DNA of 64,000 nt from Bacteroidota bacterium (lineage in GTDB: Bacteria; Bacteroidota; Bacteroidia; Chitinophagales; Chitinophagaceae). The translations under genes and the position numbers were made by a program. This document shows, in pieces, positions 27,099-35,777 of this stretch (position 1 is its first letter; every line of letters begins with the position of its first letter). Below the pieces are notes generated by a model. That model searched no databases, was not told where the DNA came from, and saw only the letters and a program-made list of their open reading frames with translations. The stretch is taken from NCBI GenBank assembly GCA_029555415.1, contig JAKPSI010000011.1, forward strand, positions 1 through 64,000. Reading direction: 5' to 3'.

Positions 27099-27739
27099 AC
27101 GTTACCAATGGGCTTTAATTCTTTCCCGGTTCTGGGTGTCATGCCCTCCGGTTCTTTTGTAGTTTCTGTGATCAGGTTACCTGACAGCGGTATGAGCGCT
27201 TGTTTACCTTCTTTTAGTTTCCGGAAATGCGTTGGAGTCAGACCCGTTACTTTTTTGAATTGGCCGGACAGATGCGCCACACTGCTGTAATTCAGTTTCC
27301 ATGCGATCTCGGTCATATTCAGATCACTGTACAGTATCATCTCTTTGATGCGTTCAACTTTAAGCGCGATCATGTATTGTTCAATGGGAGTTCCCTGGAC
27401 TTCAGAGAAAATAGCTGCCAGAAAAGTATAGGGGTAGCCCATTTTTCCGCTGAGATATACGGAGAAATTTACCGGAATTGTTTCTTCAGACATTTCTACA
27501 ACCTCCTTGACGATGTCTTTGATCCGGGCTATCTTTTCTGCCCGTTTATCATTCATCAGCTCAAGTCCGTAGCCTTCCAGCGCTTTATTCAGCTGTTCGC
27601 GCTGTTCAGGCAAAAGAGTTTCCATCAATTCCACTTCACCCAGCTCAACAAATATGAAGTGCAGGCCCATTTTATTCAGCACATCTTTTACAGCCATTTT
27701 GCATCGCTGGCTGACCATGTTTTTGATGAATATTCTCAT
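27095..27739 (-). CDS. AraC-family regulator with an HMA-like N-terminal domain
   Basis: A 214-residue protein. The N-terminus MRIFIKNMVSQRCKMAVKDV looks like a ferredoxin-like heavy-metal-associated domain, common in Bacteroidota AraC proteins. In relatives I recall, the metal loop reads MVCxRC; here the first Cys is Ser, so two-Cys metal binding is doubtful. The C-terminal helix-turn-helix region (about 110-195) has YLSGKMGYPYTFLAAIF, IEQYMIALKVERIKEMI and WKLNYSSVAHLSGQFKKVTG. The ATG at 27737-27739 matches the usual N-terminus. It is the first gene of the coupled unit with the hybrid kinase and receiver. Confidence 0.88.
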   Translation of the reverse strand: MRIFIKNMVSQRCKMAVKDVLNKMGLHFIFVELGEVELMETLLPEQREQLNKALEGYGLELMNDKRAEKIARIKDIVKEVVEMSEETIPVNFSVYLSGKMGYPYTFLAAIFSEVQGTPIEQYMIALKVERIKEMILYSDLNMTEIAWKLNYSSVAHLSGQFKKVTGLTPTHFRKLKEGKQALIPLSGNLITETTKEPEGMTPRTGKELKPIGNV

Positions 27740-27937
27740 TTGCACTGGGTTATTATACCACATTCAAATTTCAGCGCAAAACGACCTGTTTTTATTATGC
27801 GTATTTTTTGTTTATTGTATAATTCACACATTTCCTGTCATTTAGAGGGAAGGGTGCTTCTTCCGGCCAGGTGAGTTAGCCAGATCTGGCCATTTTTGAG
27901 TCACAAAAACGTGTGAAATGAGGGGTATTTCAGGCAC

Positions 27938-27963
27938 AAAAAAACCCGGCGGGAAGCCGGGTT
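27938..27963 (-). terminator. Terminator of tRNA-Gln
   Basis: On the minus strand CCCGGC (27956-27961) and GCCGGG (27945-27950) make a GC-only stem with a 5-nt loop followed by seven T residues, just after the tRNA 3' end. Confidence 0.85.
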
Positions 27964-27969
27964 AACTTG

Positions 27970-28040
27970 TTGACCCATATGGATTCGAACCATAAATGAC
28001 TGAACCAAAATCAGTAGTGTTACCATTACACCATGGGTCA
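27970..28040 (-). tRNA. tRNA-Gln (TTG anticodon)
   Basis: The minus strand folds as a full cloverleaf: acceptor TGACCCA/TGGGTCA, D arm GTGT/ACAC, anticodon arm ACTGA/TCAGT with loop TTTTGGT (anticodon TTG), and T arm TATGG/CCATA with loop TTCGAAT. The discriminator base is A. CCA is not encoded. Confidence 0.96.
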
Positions 28041-28053
28041 AACTTTGGGAATG

Positions 28054-28085
28054 CAAAAATAAGGGAAGGGAGTGTTTAAGCCAAA
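28054..28085 (-). promoter_or_regulatory. Promoter of tRNA-Gln
   Basis: The minus strand has TTTG (28082-28085), a 20-nt spacer, then TATTTTTG (28054-28061), matching the Bacteroidota consensus. Transcription would start about 10 nt before the mature tRNA. Confidence 0.65.
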
Positions 28086-28144
28086 GGAATTTTTGTTCTT
28101 TTTTACACCCGTTTACAAGGGAAATTGTCTTTTCATAAGGTATG

Positions 28145-28174
28145 GCTGCAAGCTGTAAGCCTCAGGCTTCAAGG
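28145..28174. repeat. Left copy of the AGCTTGCAGC/GCTTACAGCTTG repeat family
   Basis: GCTGCAAGCTGTAAGCC at 28145-28161 is the inverted counterpart of 28677-28693 (16 of 17 positions) on the far side of the S23 gene. It is followed by a second short inverted unit, AGGCTTCAAGG. Related words occur near 50.7 and 60.7 kb. Confidence 0.7.
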
Positions 28175-28209
28175 GTGAAAAAAACAAGCCTTGGCGGTTT
28201 TAATACTGC

Positions 28210-28238
28210 TTTGACTGGAAATAAGTGGATTAGATTTA
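28210..28238 (+). promoter_or_regulatory. Promoter of the S23-type gene
   Basis: TTTG (28210-28213) is followed after 17 nt by TAGATTTA (28231-28238), one mismatch from TAnnTTTG. The ATG lies 10 nt after the box, so the leader would be only a few nucleotides. Confidence 0.45.
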
Positions 28239-28247
28239 AGAAAAGAA

Positions 28248-28610
28248 ATGAGGGATTTCAAAGGGCTGAAGATCTGGAAAGTTGGATTTGATATTGCGGT
28301 TAATTGCCATAAGATTTCTTCAAAACTACCCTATTTTGAAAGATCGACATTAGGGGCACAGATCATTAAATCGGCATTTTCCATTTCTTCCAATATCGCG
28401 GAAGGAAGCGGTAGGAACAGTACAAAGGAATATCTGCGTTATATAGAGATCGCAACTGGTTCCGCATTCGAACTCGAATCACAGCTTCTTGTCGCTAAAG
28501 AGATCAGTACTGCTCTTTCAATATTGATAGATGAAACGCTAAACTTGCTTAAGGAAGAACAAAAAATGCTTCATGGGTTCACCCTGGCTCTGAAAACATC
28601 TTCGCTATGA
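28248..28610 (+). CDS. Four-helix-bundle protein (S23 / 23S rRNA intervening-sequence type)
   Basis: The 120-residue, all-helical protein has the family core LKIWKVGFDIAV, the central SISSNIAEGSGRNSTKEYLRY motif (with the SNIAEG signature) and ELESQLLVAKEI. Members are encoded within 23S rRNA intervening sequences in Leptospira and relatives, and as lone genes in many Bacteroidota. A distant relative (Avd) assists diversity-generating retroelements. No rRNA, reverse transcriptase or variable repeat is near this copy. It is framed by inverted copies of a dispersed repeat, which raises the possibility of a mobile or repeat-partnered unit. Molecular function is unknown. Confidence 0.92.
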   Translation: MRDFKGLKIWKVGFDIAVNCHKISSKLPYFERSTLGAQIIKSAFSISSNIAEGSGRNSTKEYLRYIEIATGSAFELESQLLVAKEISTALSILIDETLNLLKEEQKMLHGFTLALKTSSL

Positions 28611-28650
28611 AACCAAGATATTCAGGTTAAAGAGGCTAGGTTAGAACGCA

Positions 28651-28693
28651 CTTACAGCTTGTGGCTTACAGCTTGTGGCTTACAGCTTGCGGC
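28651..28693 (+). repeat. Right repeat: three tandem 14-mers
   Basis: CTTACAGCTTGTGG begins at 28651 and 28665, and a copy with one change (CTTACAGCTTGCGG) begins at 28679. The last copy, read as GGCTTACAGCTTGCGGC, is the inverted partner of the left repeat at 28145. The array ends 16 nt before the cphA stop codon. Confidence 0.8.
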
Positions 28694-28708
28694 ATATTAA
28701 AATGCAAT

Positions 28709-31339
28709 TCATTTTGCAACAGCTGTCTCCCGGTCCTTCAACTCCTTGATCTTATCCAACGCCCCCGCCACCACATCACACATGATCGTATACAACGCGC
28801 CTTCCTTCGGATTCGCGTAGATGTATTCCAGTGCTTCATTCTCATTGGCAATAGTGGTTACCGGAATGCCGGGTCTGACGGACTCAATGCCTTCTTTCAG
28901 CAAAGCAATGATCTCATCCGCAGTGCGGCCGCGTAAATTCTTGTCGCAACGGATGATGATCTCATCAAAATATTTCGCGGAGATCTCACCCAGCTCGCGG
29001 ATGTCCTCATCCCTGCGGTCGCCGGTACCACTGATCACACCGATCCTGGATGGGTAATCCAGCTTGCTGACGAAATCACAAAGCAGTTTCAGTCCATGCG
29101 GGTTGTGTGCAAAATCGGCCAGCATCGTGAAATGACGGAACTGGAAGAAATTCAGGCGCCCCGGAGTGAGGGTGGTGGACGGCACGAATGAGTTCAATGC
29201 CGAACGGATATCCTCGATACTGATATCACGGAAGATATATGCCGCCAGTACAGCGGGCAAACAGTTCTGGATATTATGTACCGCTTTGCCTTCATAAGTG
29301 AGCGGAATGTCCTTCACATGGATGACCCGGATCTTCCAGGTCCCTTTCATGATACTGATATAACCATTTTCAAATACAGTGGACACGCCGCCATCAGCGG
29401 AATGTGCTTTGATCCGCGGATTGTTCTCATCCATACTGAACAGCGCGATCTTGCATTTGAGGTCGTTCTTCATTTTATAGACCAGGTCATCATCCGCATT
29501 CAGTACCGCATAGCCATGCGGGAATACGGTTTCCACCACCACCGCTTTCACTTTCGCCATTTGTTCCACTGAATTGATCCCACCCAGACCGATATGATCG
29601 GCTGCTACATTGGTCACGATGCCCACTTCACAATTCTGGAAAGCGAGACCTGATTTCAGAATGCCACCCCGTGCGCATTCAAGCACCGCAAAGTCTACCG
29701 TCGGATCCTTCAATACGAATGCGGAACTCACCGGTCCTGTGCAGTCGCCTTTCATCATCAGCTGATTCTGGATGTAAACGCCATCAGAAGTGGTGTATCC
29801 TACTTTGCGTCCTGCTGTTTTGACGATATGCGCGGTCAGTCTTGTCGTGGTCGTTTTCCCATTCGTTCCGGTTATGGCGATGATCGGGATGCGCCCGGCA
29901 CTGCCTCTGGGGAACAGCATATCCACTACGGGTTCTGCCACGTTACGGGGCAGGCCTTCAGAAGGATCGATGTGCATGCGGAAACCCGGGGCGGCATTCA
30001 CTTCAAGAATGGCGCCGCCATTTTCAGAAACAGGCGTGCGGAGGTCCGTTGCCATTACATCGATACCACAGATATCCAGTCCGATGATCCTGGCGATGCG
30101 TTCGAACATGAAGATGTTGGCCGGATGCACTTCATCGGTCACATCGGTGGATGTACCGCCGGTCGAAAGATTGGCGGTGGGTTTCAGTAACACCAGTTCA
30201 CCCTTTGGGGGAACGGTCTCTAAGGTATATCCCGCGTCATCCAGCATTTTTTGCGTGAATTGATCGATCGTGATCTGGGTCAGTACTTTTTCATGTCCGT
30301 AGCCTCTGCGCGGATCCTTATTCGTTTCGTCGATCAGCCATTGAATGTTGTGTTCGCCGTCGCCGGTCACTGCAGCGGGTGTTCGTAACGCGGCACAGAT
30401 GAATTTGTAATTGATCACCAGACAACGGAAATCAAAACCGGTGATGAATTTTTCCACGATAACGGAACGGCTGTATTGTTTTGCGGCAGCGAATGCCGTG
30501 AGTGCCGTTTCCCAATTGTTGATATTGGTGGTGTTGCCTTTTCCGTGATTACCATCGATCGGTTTGATCACAAGGGGATACCCATATTTTTCAACAGCAT
30601 CTTTCAATCCCTCTTCTGATCGGATCACGGTGCCGCGGGGTACCGGGATCTCCGCATCACCCAGTAAGGCTTTCGTCTCTTCTTTGTCGCAGGCGATATC
30701 CACCGCGATATTGCCGGTCGTGGAAGCGATCGTTGCCCGGATCCTTTTCTGATTCACTCCATAACCCAGTTGAACCAGGCTGTGTTTATTCAACCGGATA
30801 TAAGGGATCCCCCTTTTCACTGCTTCATCTACGATACAACCGGTGGAAGGGCCGAGACGTGTATCCTCGCGGATCTCACGCATCTTTTGGATATCATTCG
30901 CAAGATCATATTCTGAATTGTCGATCAGTGCCTGCGCGATACGTACTGCGGCTCGTCCTGCATATACACCCGCATCTTCTTCCATATAACTGAACACGAC
31001 ATAGTATACGCCGTCTTTTTCTCCCTCAGCCGTACGTGTTCTGCCGAATCCGGTATCCATGCCAGCAAGCGTCTGGATCTCGAGCGCCATATGTTCGATC
31101 ACATGTCCCATCCAGGTGCCTTCATCCACGCGCTGGAAAAATCCACCTCGCGTACCCACACTGCAGCGGTGCTCCACCAGGGATGGTAACAGTTTTTCCA
31201 GCCGCTCCCGGAACCCCGCGATCTTATTCGTGGGCATGTTCTCTTTCTCTTCCAGGTCCAGTTTCATCTGGATCAGTTTCGTACGGCGGACACTCCAGTA
31301 ATTGGGCCCTTTCAGGATCTTGATCTCAAGTATTTTCAT
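28709..31339 (-). CDS. cphA: Cyanophycin synthetase
   Basis: Makes multi-L-arginyl-poly-L-aspartate (cyanophycin), a nitrogen and carbon store, by ATP-dependent alternating addition of Asp and Arg. The 876-residue protein has three parts: an N-terminal domain (1-160) with GTWMGHVIEHMALEIQTLAG; an ATP-grasp domain (about 205-480) with VIKPIDGNHGKG and ILEVNAAPGFRMH; and a Mur-ligase-like domain starting at the P-loop ITGTNGKTTTTR (about 490-500) with LECARGGILKSG. Order and length match CphA1-type enzymes. The degrading enzyme is encoded 3 kb away on the other strand. Confidence 0.95.
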   Translation of the reverse strand: MKILEIKILKGPNYWSVRRTKLIQMKLDLEEKENMPTNKIAGFRERLEKLLPSLVEHRCSVGTRGGFFQRVDEGTWMGHVIEHMALEIQTLAGMDTGFGRTRTAEGEKDGVYYVVFSYMEEDAGVYAGRAAVRIAQALIDNSEYDLANDIQKMREIREDTRLGPSTGCIVDEAVKRGIPYIRLNKHSLVQLGYGVNQKRIRATIASTTGNIAVDIACDKEETKALLGDAEIPVPRGTVIRSEEGLKDAVEKYGYPLVIKPIDGNHGKGNTTNINNWETALTAFAAAKQYSRSVIVEKFITGFDFRCLVINYKFICAALRTPAAVTGDGEHNIQWLIDETNKDPRRGYGHEKVLTQITIDQFTQKMLDDAGYTLETVPPKGELVLLKPTANLSTGGTSTDVTDEVHPANIFMFERIARIIGLDICGIDVMATDLRTPVSENGGAILEVNAAPGFRMHIDPSEGLPRNVAEPVVDMLFPRGSAGRIPIIAITGTNGKTTTTRLTAHIVKTAGRKVGYTTSDGVYIQNQLMMKGDCTGPVSSAFVLKDPTVDFAVLECARGGILKSGLAFQNCEVGIVTNVAADHIGLGGINSVEQMAKVKAVVVETVFPHGYAVLNADDDLVYKMKNDLKCKIALFSMDENNPRIKAHSADGGVSTVFENGYISIMKGTWKIRVIHVKDIPLTYEGKAVHNIQNCLPAVLAAYIFRDISIEDIRSALNSFVPSTTLTPGRLNFFQFRHFTMLADFAHNPHGLKLLCDFVSKLDYPSRIGVISGTGDRRDEDIRELGEISAKYFDEIIIRCDKNLRGRTADEIIALLKEGIESVRPGIPVTTIANENEALEYIYANPKEGALYTIMCDVVAGALDKIKELKDRETAVAK

Positions 31340-31466
31340 GCGGAATGCTTATGCTGGGAAGATAGTATTTTTTCTGTCAGATGGTCACAGGAGTATTCCC
31401 CCGGAACCGGACTCGTTTTCCCGGTCAGAATCGTTATTTTTAGTTCTTCCAACCAAAACGCATGTT

Positions 31467-32768
31467 ATGGCAAACTTCAACCGCCGTTCTTTCCTGAGCA
31501 AAGCCGGCACTTTTTCAGCTACCGCATTCCTGGCCTCTTTCGCGAAACCTGCCTGGTCACGTAACCTGGAAGCCGCGCTGTACAATGCACAGGGTATGTC
31601 TGCAGCCGATCTGGCTTCGGAAGAAGAGTTCTGGTATTATATCCAGCAGTCGTTCACCGTTTCACCATCGCTGATCAATCTGAATAATGGAGGTGTGTCA
31701 CCCGCTCCGAAAACGGTCCAGGACGCCATGAAGCGTTATTATGATTATTGCAATGAAGCCCCCAGTTATTACATGTGGCGGATCCTGGATCAGGGCCGCG
31801 AGCCGTTGCGCCGTAATCTGGCGAACCTGGCAGGTTGTGACCCGGAAGAGATCGCCATCAACAGGAATTCATCGGAAGGGCTGGAGACGGTGATCTTCGG
31901 ACTGCAACTGAAAGCAGGGGATGAAGTGGTATTGTCCAAACAGGATTATCCGAACGTGATCAACGCCTATAAACAAAGAGAACTGCGTGATGGGATCAAG
32001 CTGGTGTGGATCAATCTGGAATTACCCAGTGAGGATGAGAATTATCTGGTACAGCAATATGTGAATGCTTTCTCGGCAAAGACAAAACTGGTGAATGTTA
32101 CGCATATCATCAACTGGAACGGACAGATCCTGCCGGTGAAGAAGATCGCCGCGGAAGCGCATAAGCGCGGGATCGAAGTTTTGGTGGATGGCGCGCATAG
32201 TTTCGCGCATTTCGATTTCAAGGTCCCTGATCTGGATGCGGACTATTTCGCTTCCAGTCTGCACAAATGGCTGTATGCACCGATCGGCAGCGGGATGTTG
32301 TATATACGTAAGAACAAGATCAAAAATATCTATCCGATGTTCGCCACCAGCGATAACCCGCTGAAAGAAGATATCCGCAAATTCGAGAACCTCGGCACCC
32401 GTCCGATGTTCATTGAACAGGCCATCGGCAAAGCGATCGAATTCCATGAAATGATCGGTAGCGAACGCAAAGAAAAACGTCTGCATTACCTGAAGAATTA
32501 CTGGATGGAGAAAGTGAAGAATCTTCCGAAGGTGAAGATCAATACACCGCTGCATCCCAAATTCGGATGTGCCATTGGGAATGTGGGTTTTGAAGGAAAG
32601 AAACCCGGTGAACTCGACAGCTTCCTGATGGATAAATACAAGATACATGCGGTGGGGATCGACTGGGAGAATATCCATGGCGTCCGGGTTACACCCAATG
32701 TGTACACGACCACGAAGAATCTGGATGTGCTCGTTGATGCGATCACCGCTTTTTCAAAAACGATCTGA
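31467..32768 (+). CDS. Tat-exported class V aminotransferase-fold protein (isopenicillin N epimerase-like)
   Basis: The 433-residue protein begins with a twin-arginine signal: NRRSFLSKAGTFSATAFLAS. The PLP fold follows, with LNNGGVSPAPKTVQDAM, INRNSSEGLETVIFG, VLVDGAHSFAHFDF (Asp contacting PLP) and the Schiff-base Lys in FASSLHKWLYAPIGSGML. This group is annotated as isopenicillin N epimerase-like, but substrates are mostly unknown. The ATG at 31467 is used since it begins the Tat signal. It lies between cphA and the permease/cyanophycinase genes. A role in handling amino acids from cyanophycin is an inference only. Confidence 0.9.
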   Translation: MANFNRRSFLSKAGTFSATAFLASFAKPAWSRNLEAALYNAQGMSAADLASEEEFWYYIQQSFTVSPSLINLNNGGVSPAPKTVQDAMKRYYDYCNEAPSYYMWRILDQGREPLRRNLANLAGCDPEEIAINRNSSEGLETVIFGLQLKAGDEVVLSKQDYPNVINAYKQRELRDGIKLVWINLELPSEDENYLVQQYVNAFSAKTKLVNVTHIINWNGQILPVKKIAAEAHKRGIEVLVDGAHSFAHFDFKVPDLDADYFASSLHKWLYAPIGSGMLYIRKNKIKNIYPMFATSDNPLKEDIRKFENLGTRPMFIEQAIGKAIEFHEMIGSERKEKRLHYLKNYWMEKVKNLPKVKINTPLHPKFGCAIGNVGFEGKKPGELDSFLMDKYKIHAVGIDWENIHGVRVTPNVYTTTKNLDVLVDAITAFSKTI

Positions 32769-32792
32769 GTAAAGAATTTAAATTAACTGCTT

Positions 32793-34133
32793 TTGTCCGC
32801 TACACCCACTAACAGAAAGATCAACCTGCTGCAGGCCACATCCATCAATATGATCGACATGGTGGGCATCGGTCCTTTCGTGGTCATGCCATTCGTAGTG
32901 GCACAATTCAGTACGGGTCTGTTCCTGTGGGCATGGATCTTCGGATCGTTCACTGCATTCACCGATGCCATGATCTGGAGTGAACTCGGGGCCCGTTATC
33001 CGTTAGCTGGAGGTACATATAATTTTCACCGCATCGCATTCGGGGAAAAAGGAGGGAAGCTGATGAGTTTCCTGTTCGTCTGGCAGACTTCCATACAAGC
33101 GCCGCTGGTCATGGCCTCTGCCGCGATCGGTTTTTCACAGTATCTCACTTATCTGGTCCACCTGGATACCATGCAGCAGCATCTGGTTTCCGGCGGGTTG
33201 ATCATCTTCGTTTGCTTTCTGCTGTACCGGAATATCGAAACGGTCGGTAAGCTTTCTGTTTTCTTATGGTCGGTCGTGATCCTTACCGTGATCTGGATCA
33301 TCGTCAGCGGGCTCACGCACCGGCAACAGGACATACCCATGTTGCCTTCAGGATCATCTTCTTTCTTTTCATTCGCGTTCTGGGGTGCGGTAGGACATGC
33401 ATCCATCAAAACCGTGTACAGTTATCTTGGTTATTATAATGTTTGCCACCTCGGTGGAGAGATCAGGAATCCGGAAGTGAATATTCCACGCAGTATCATG
33501 ATCTCCATTGCGGGGATCACGGGCCTTTACCTGCTCATGAATTTCAGTGTGATGAGTGTCATACCCTGGCAGTCCGTGAAAGCGGATGATCAGTATCTGG
33601 TCAGCACGTTCATTGAAAAGATATACGGTCATTCTGCAGCGGTCGTGGCCACGGTACTCATCCTGTGGATCGCAATGGCCTCCTTGTTCGCGCTGGTGCT
33701 CGGTTATTCACGGGTGCCATTTGCAGCCGCGACAGACGGGAATTTTTTCCGCGTGTTCGCGAAACTGCATCCGACCAAGAACTTTCCTTATGTTTCACTG
33801 CTGGTCATGTGCGGGATCGGATTCCTGTTCAGCCTGCGCATGAAAATGACGGATGTGATCAACTCGATACTTGCTATGCGGATCATCGTACAGTTCATGG
33901 CACAGGCCGTCGGTGTTGTATTGCTGCGCAAAAAGAACGGCAAGGGATCATTGCCATTCCGGATGTGGCTTTATCCATTGCCGGTCATCGTATCCCTGCT
34001 CATCTGGGCCTTCCTGTTTTATCATACCGGCTGGTATGCGTTGTATGGCACCTGTATCGCATTGTTGGGGCTGGGTGTATTCTTCATTTTCAGATATGCT
34101 ACCCGCAAAAAGGCCTTATCCGCCGCCTCCTGA
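32793..34133 (+). CDS. APC-superfamily amino acid permease (TTG start)
   Basis: The 446-residue protein has about 12 hydrophobic helices. The first contains the unwound-helix motif VGIGPFVVMPFV, typical of the amino acid-polyamine-organocation superfamily, and a loop has LGARYPLAGGTYNF. The start is TTG at 32793, 24 nt after the aminotransferase stop. The first ATG lies at the edge of helix 1 and would remove the conserved KINLLQATSIN lead-in. It probably moves an amino acid across the inner membrane. Next to cyanophycin genes, arginine or aspartate are natural guesses, not shown by sequence. Confidence 0.88.
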   Translation: MSATPTNRKINLLQATSINMIDMVGIGPFVVMPFVVAQFSTGLFLWAWIFGSFTAFTDAMIWSELGARYPLAGGTYNFHRIAFGEKGGKLMSFLFVWQTSIQAPLVMASAAIGFSQYLTYLVHLDTMQQHLVSGGLIIFVCFLLYRNIETVGKLSVFLWSVVILTVIWIIVSGLTHRQQDIPMLPSGSSSFFSFAFWGAVGHASIKTVYSYLGYYNVCHLGGEIRNPEVNIPRSIMISIAGITGLYLLMNFSVMSVIPWQSVKADDQYLVSTFIEKIYGHSAAVVATVLILWIAMASLFALVLGYSRVPFAAATDGNFFRVFAKLHPTKNFPYVSLLVMCGIGFLFSLRMKMTDVINSILAMRIIVQFMAQAVGVVLLRKKNGKGSLPFRMWLYPLPVIVSLLIWAFLFYHTGWYALYGTCIALLGLGVFFIFRYATRKKALSAAS

Positions 34134-34201
34134 GTCGGTTCAAACAGAGTTCCGGTTCATGGTTTTTTCTGTTACTTTTGTTGCGGAGCAAACCTGTTTG
34201 A

Positions 34202-35095
34202 ATGAAGGCACCCAAAGGAAAGATCATCGCGGTCGGCGGCGCAGAAGATAAAGGCACCGATCTGGAAACTGGCGAGATACACCGGAATAATCATAACTTT
34301 TTTGAGTTAGGCATCCTCCGCCGCGTGGTGGAAGAAGCCGGCGGCACCTCCGCACGGATCGAGGTCATCACGACCGCATCCACCATTCCCTTTGAAGTGG
34401 GTGACAATTACATGAACGCTTTCGGAAAGATCGGCTGCACGAATGTGGATGTGATGCATATCCGTAATCGTCAGGACGCCATGGACCGACAGTATATCGA
34501 TCGCCTCATGCAGGCCGATGCCGTGATGTTCAGCGGTGGCAATCAGATGCGCCTGAGTGTAACGGATGGCGGAACTGAATTCCTGGCCATCATGAAGAAA
34601 AGATATCAGGAAGAAAATTTCCTGATCGCAGGAACTTCCGCTGGCGCGATGGCGATGAGCGCGACGATGATCTATGAAGGCAACGCCACCCGCGCGCATC
34701 TGAAAGGGGAAGTGAAAATGACCTCGGGTCTCGGTTTCATCGACAGTGCCATCATCGATTCACATTTTGAGAAGCGCGGTCGTTTCGGCCGGCTCGTGCA
34801 GGCCGTTGCTACGAATCCGAGTTGTATCGGCATCGGTTTGGGAGAAGACACCGGCATGCTGCTCACGGAAGGCAATAAGCTGGAAGCCATCGGCAGCGGA
34901 CTTGTGGTGATCATGGATGGACACGATATCATACATAATAATATCGCGGATATACCGGACGGTAATCCTATCAGTCTGGAGAATCTCAAGGTCCATTTCT
35001 GCGAAAAAGGCAATGGATACCTGATCCGGGAAAGAAAATATTTGCCACTCGCGCGTGAAGGTGCGGTTACACCCAAACAGGTGGATGTGGAATGA
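34202..35095 (+). CDS. cphB: Cyanophycinase
   Basis: Serine exopeptidase (family S51) that cuts cyanophycin into beta-Asp-Arg dipeptides. The 297-residue protein starts KGKIIAVGGAEDKG and has the nucleophile elbow AGTSAGAMAMS, VMFSGGNQMRLS and IDSHFEKRGRFGRL, all characteristic of CphB. The lack of a signal peptide implies a cytoplasmic enzyme. It follows the permease by about 70 nt on the plus strand. The isoaspartyl dipeptidase needed to finish degradation is not in the window. Confidence 0.95.
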   Translation: MKAPKGKIIAVGGAEDKGTDLETGEIHRNNHNFFELGILRRVVEEAGGTSARIEVITTASTIPFEVGDNYMNAFGKIGCTNVDVMHIRNRQDAMDRQYIDRLMQADAVMFSGGNQMRLSVTDGGTEFLAIMKKRYQEENFLIAGTSAGAMAMSATMIYEGNATRAHLKGEVKMTSGLGFIDSAIIDSHFEKRGRFGRLVQAVATNPSCIGIGLGEDTGMLLTEGNKLEAIGSGLVVIMDGHDIIHNNIADIPDGNPISLENLKVHFCEKGNGYLIRERKYLPLAREGAVTPKQVDVE

Positions 35096-35111
35096 TCATT
35101 TAAATAGCTAT

Positions 35112-35777
35112 ATGAAAAAACTGCTCCTGCTTTCAATCGTTCTCATTTCTTTATCATTCATGAAACAAAATAAACAGACCGTTGTGTTCTTCGGTGATTC
35201 CATCACGGAGATGGGCGCGAAGCCCGGTGGTTATATCACACGCATCGACAGTATGAGTAAACTGGAGAATCGCTCCGGTGATTACAATTTCATCGGCGCG
35301 GGGATCGGCGGGAACAAGGTGTATGACCTCTATCTGCGTATGGAAGATGATGTGCTGGCGAAACATCCTGCCGTTGTTTTCATTTACATCGGTGTGAATG
35401 ATGTATGGCATAAAGCCTCGATGGGTACCGGTACGGACCCTGATAAATTTGAAAGATTCTATCAGGCCATCATCAATAAGATCAAAGCCGCAGGTTCCAA
35501 AGTGGTACTCTGCACGCCGGCGGCGATCGGAGAAAAGACGGATTTCAGTAATCAGCAGGATGGGGATATGAACAAATACGCGGGCATCATCCGTTCACTT
35601 GCTGCAAAGAACAGTTTACAATTAGTGGACCTTCGTAAGAAATTCCTGGAGTATAATCTTGCGCACAATCCGGATAATAAAGAAGCCGGTATCCTCACTA
35701 CGGACCGTGTGCATCTCAACGCCGCAGGCAATCAGCTGGTGGCGGATGAAATGTGGAAGATGCTCAAGTCGCTTTAA
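35112..35777 (+). CDS. Exported SGNH/GDSL hydrolase
   Basis: A 221-residue esterase/lipase-type protein. An N-terminal hydrophobic signal ([16 protein letters not shown]) is followed by block I FFGDSIT, block [12 protein letters not shown], block [10 protein letters not shown] and the C-terminal Asp-x-x-His in [12 protein letters not shown]. The complete catalytic set is present. Substrate is unknown; relatives act on carbohydrate or lipid esters. The ATG at 35112 gives the signal peptide and stands 16 nt after cphB. The 3' end overlaps tyrS by 4 nt in the convergent orientation. Confidence 0.9.
   Translation: MKKLLLLSIVLISLSFMKQNKQTVVFFGDSITEMGAKPGGYITRIDSMSKLENRSGDYNFIGAGIGGNKVYDLYLRMEDDVLAKHPAVVFIYIGVNDVWHKASMGTGTDPDKFERFYQAIINKIKAAGSKVVLCTPAAIGEKTDFSNQQDGDMNKYAGIIRSLAAKNSLQLVDLRKKFLEYNLAHNPDNKEAGILTTDRVHLNAAGNQLVADEMWKMLKSL

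Noticed and set aside
27740-27969. Gene or RNA in the spacer between the AraC gene and tRNA-Gln
   Set aside because: Only the tRNA terminator is recognisable; no open frame with coding character was seen.
28248-28610. Avd-like accessory protein of a diversity-generating retroelement
   Set aside because: No reverse transcriptase, template repeat or variable repeat was found around it; it is a plain S23-type protein.
28651-28693. Possible CRISPR array
   Set aside because: Three 14-mers in direct contact without spacers and no cas gene nearby; a simple tandem repeat.
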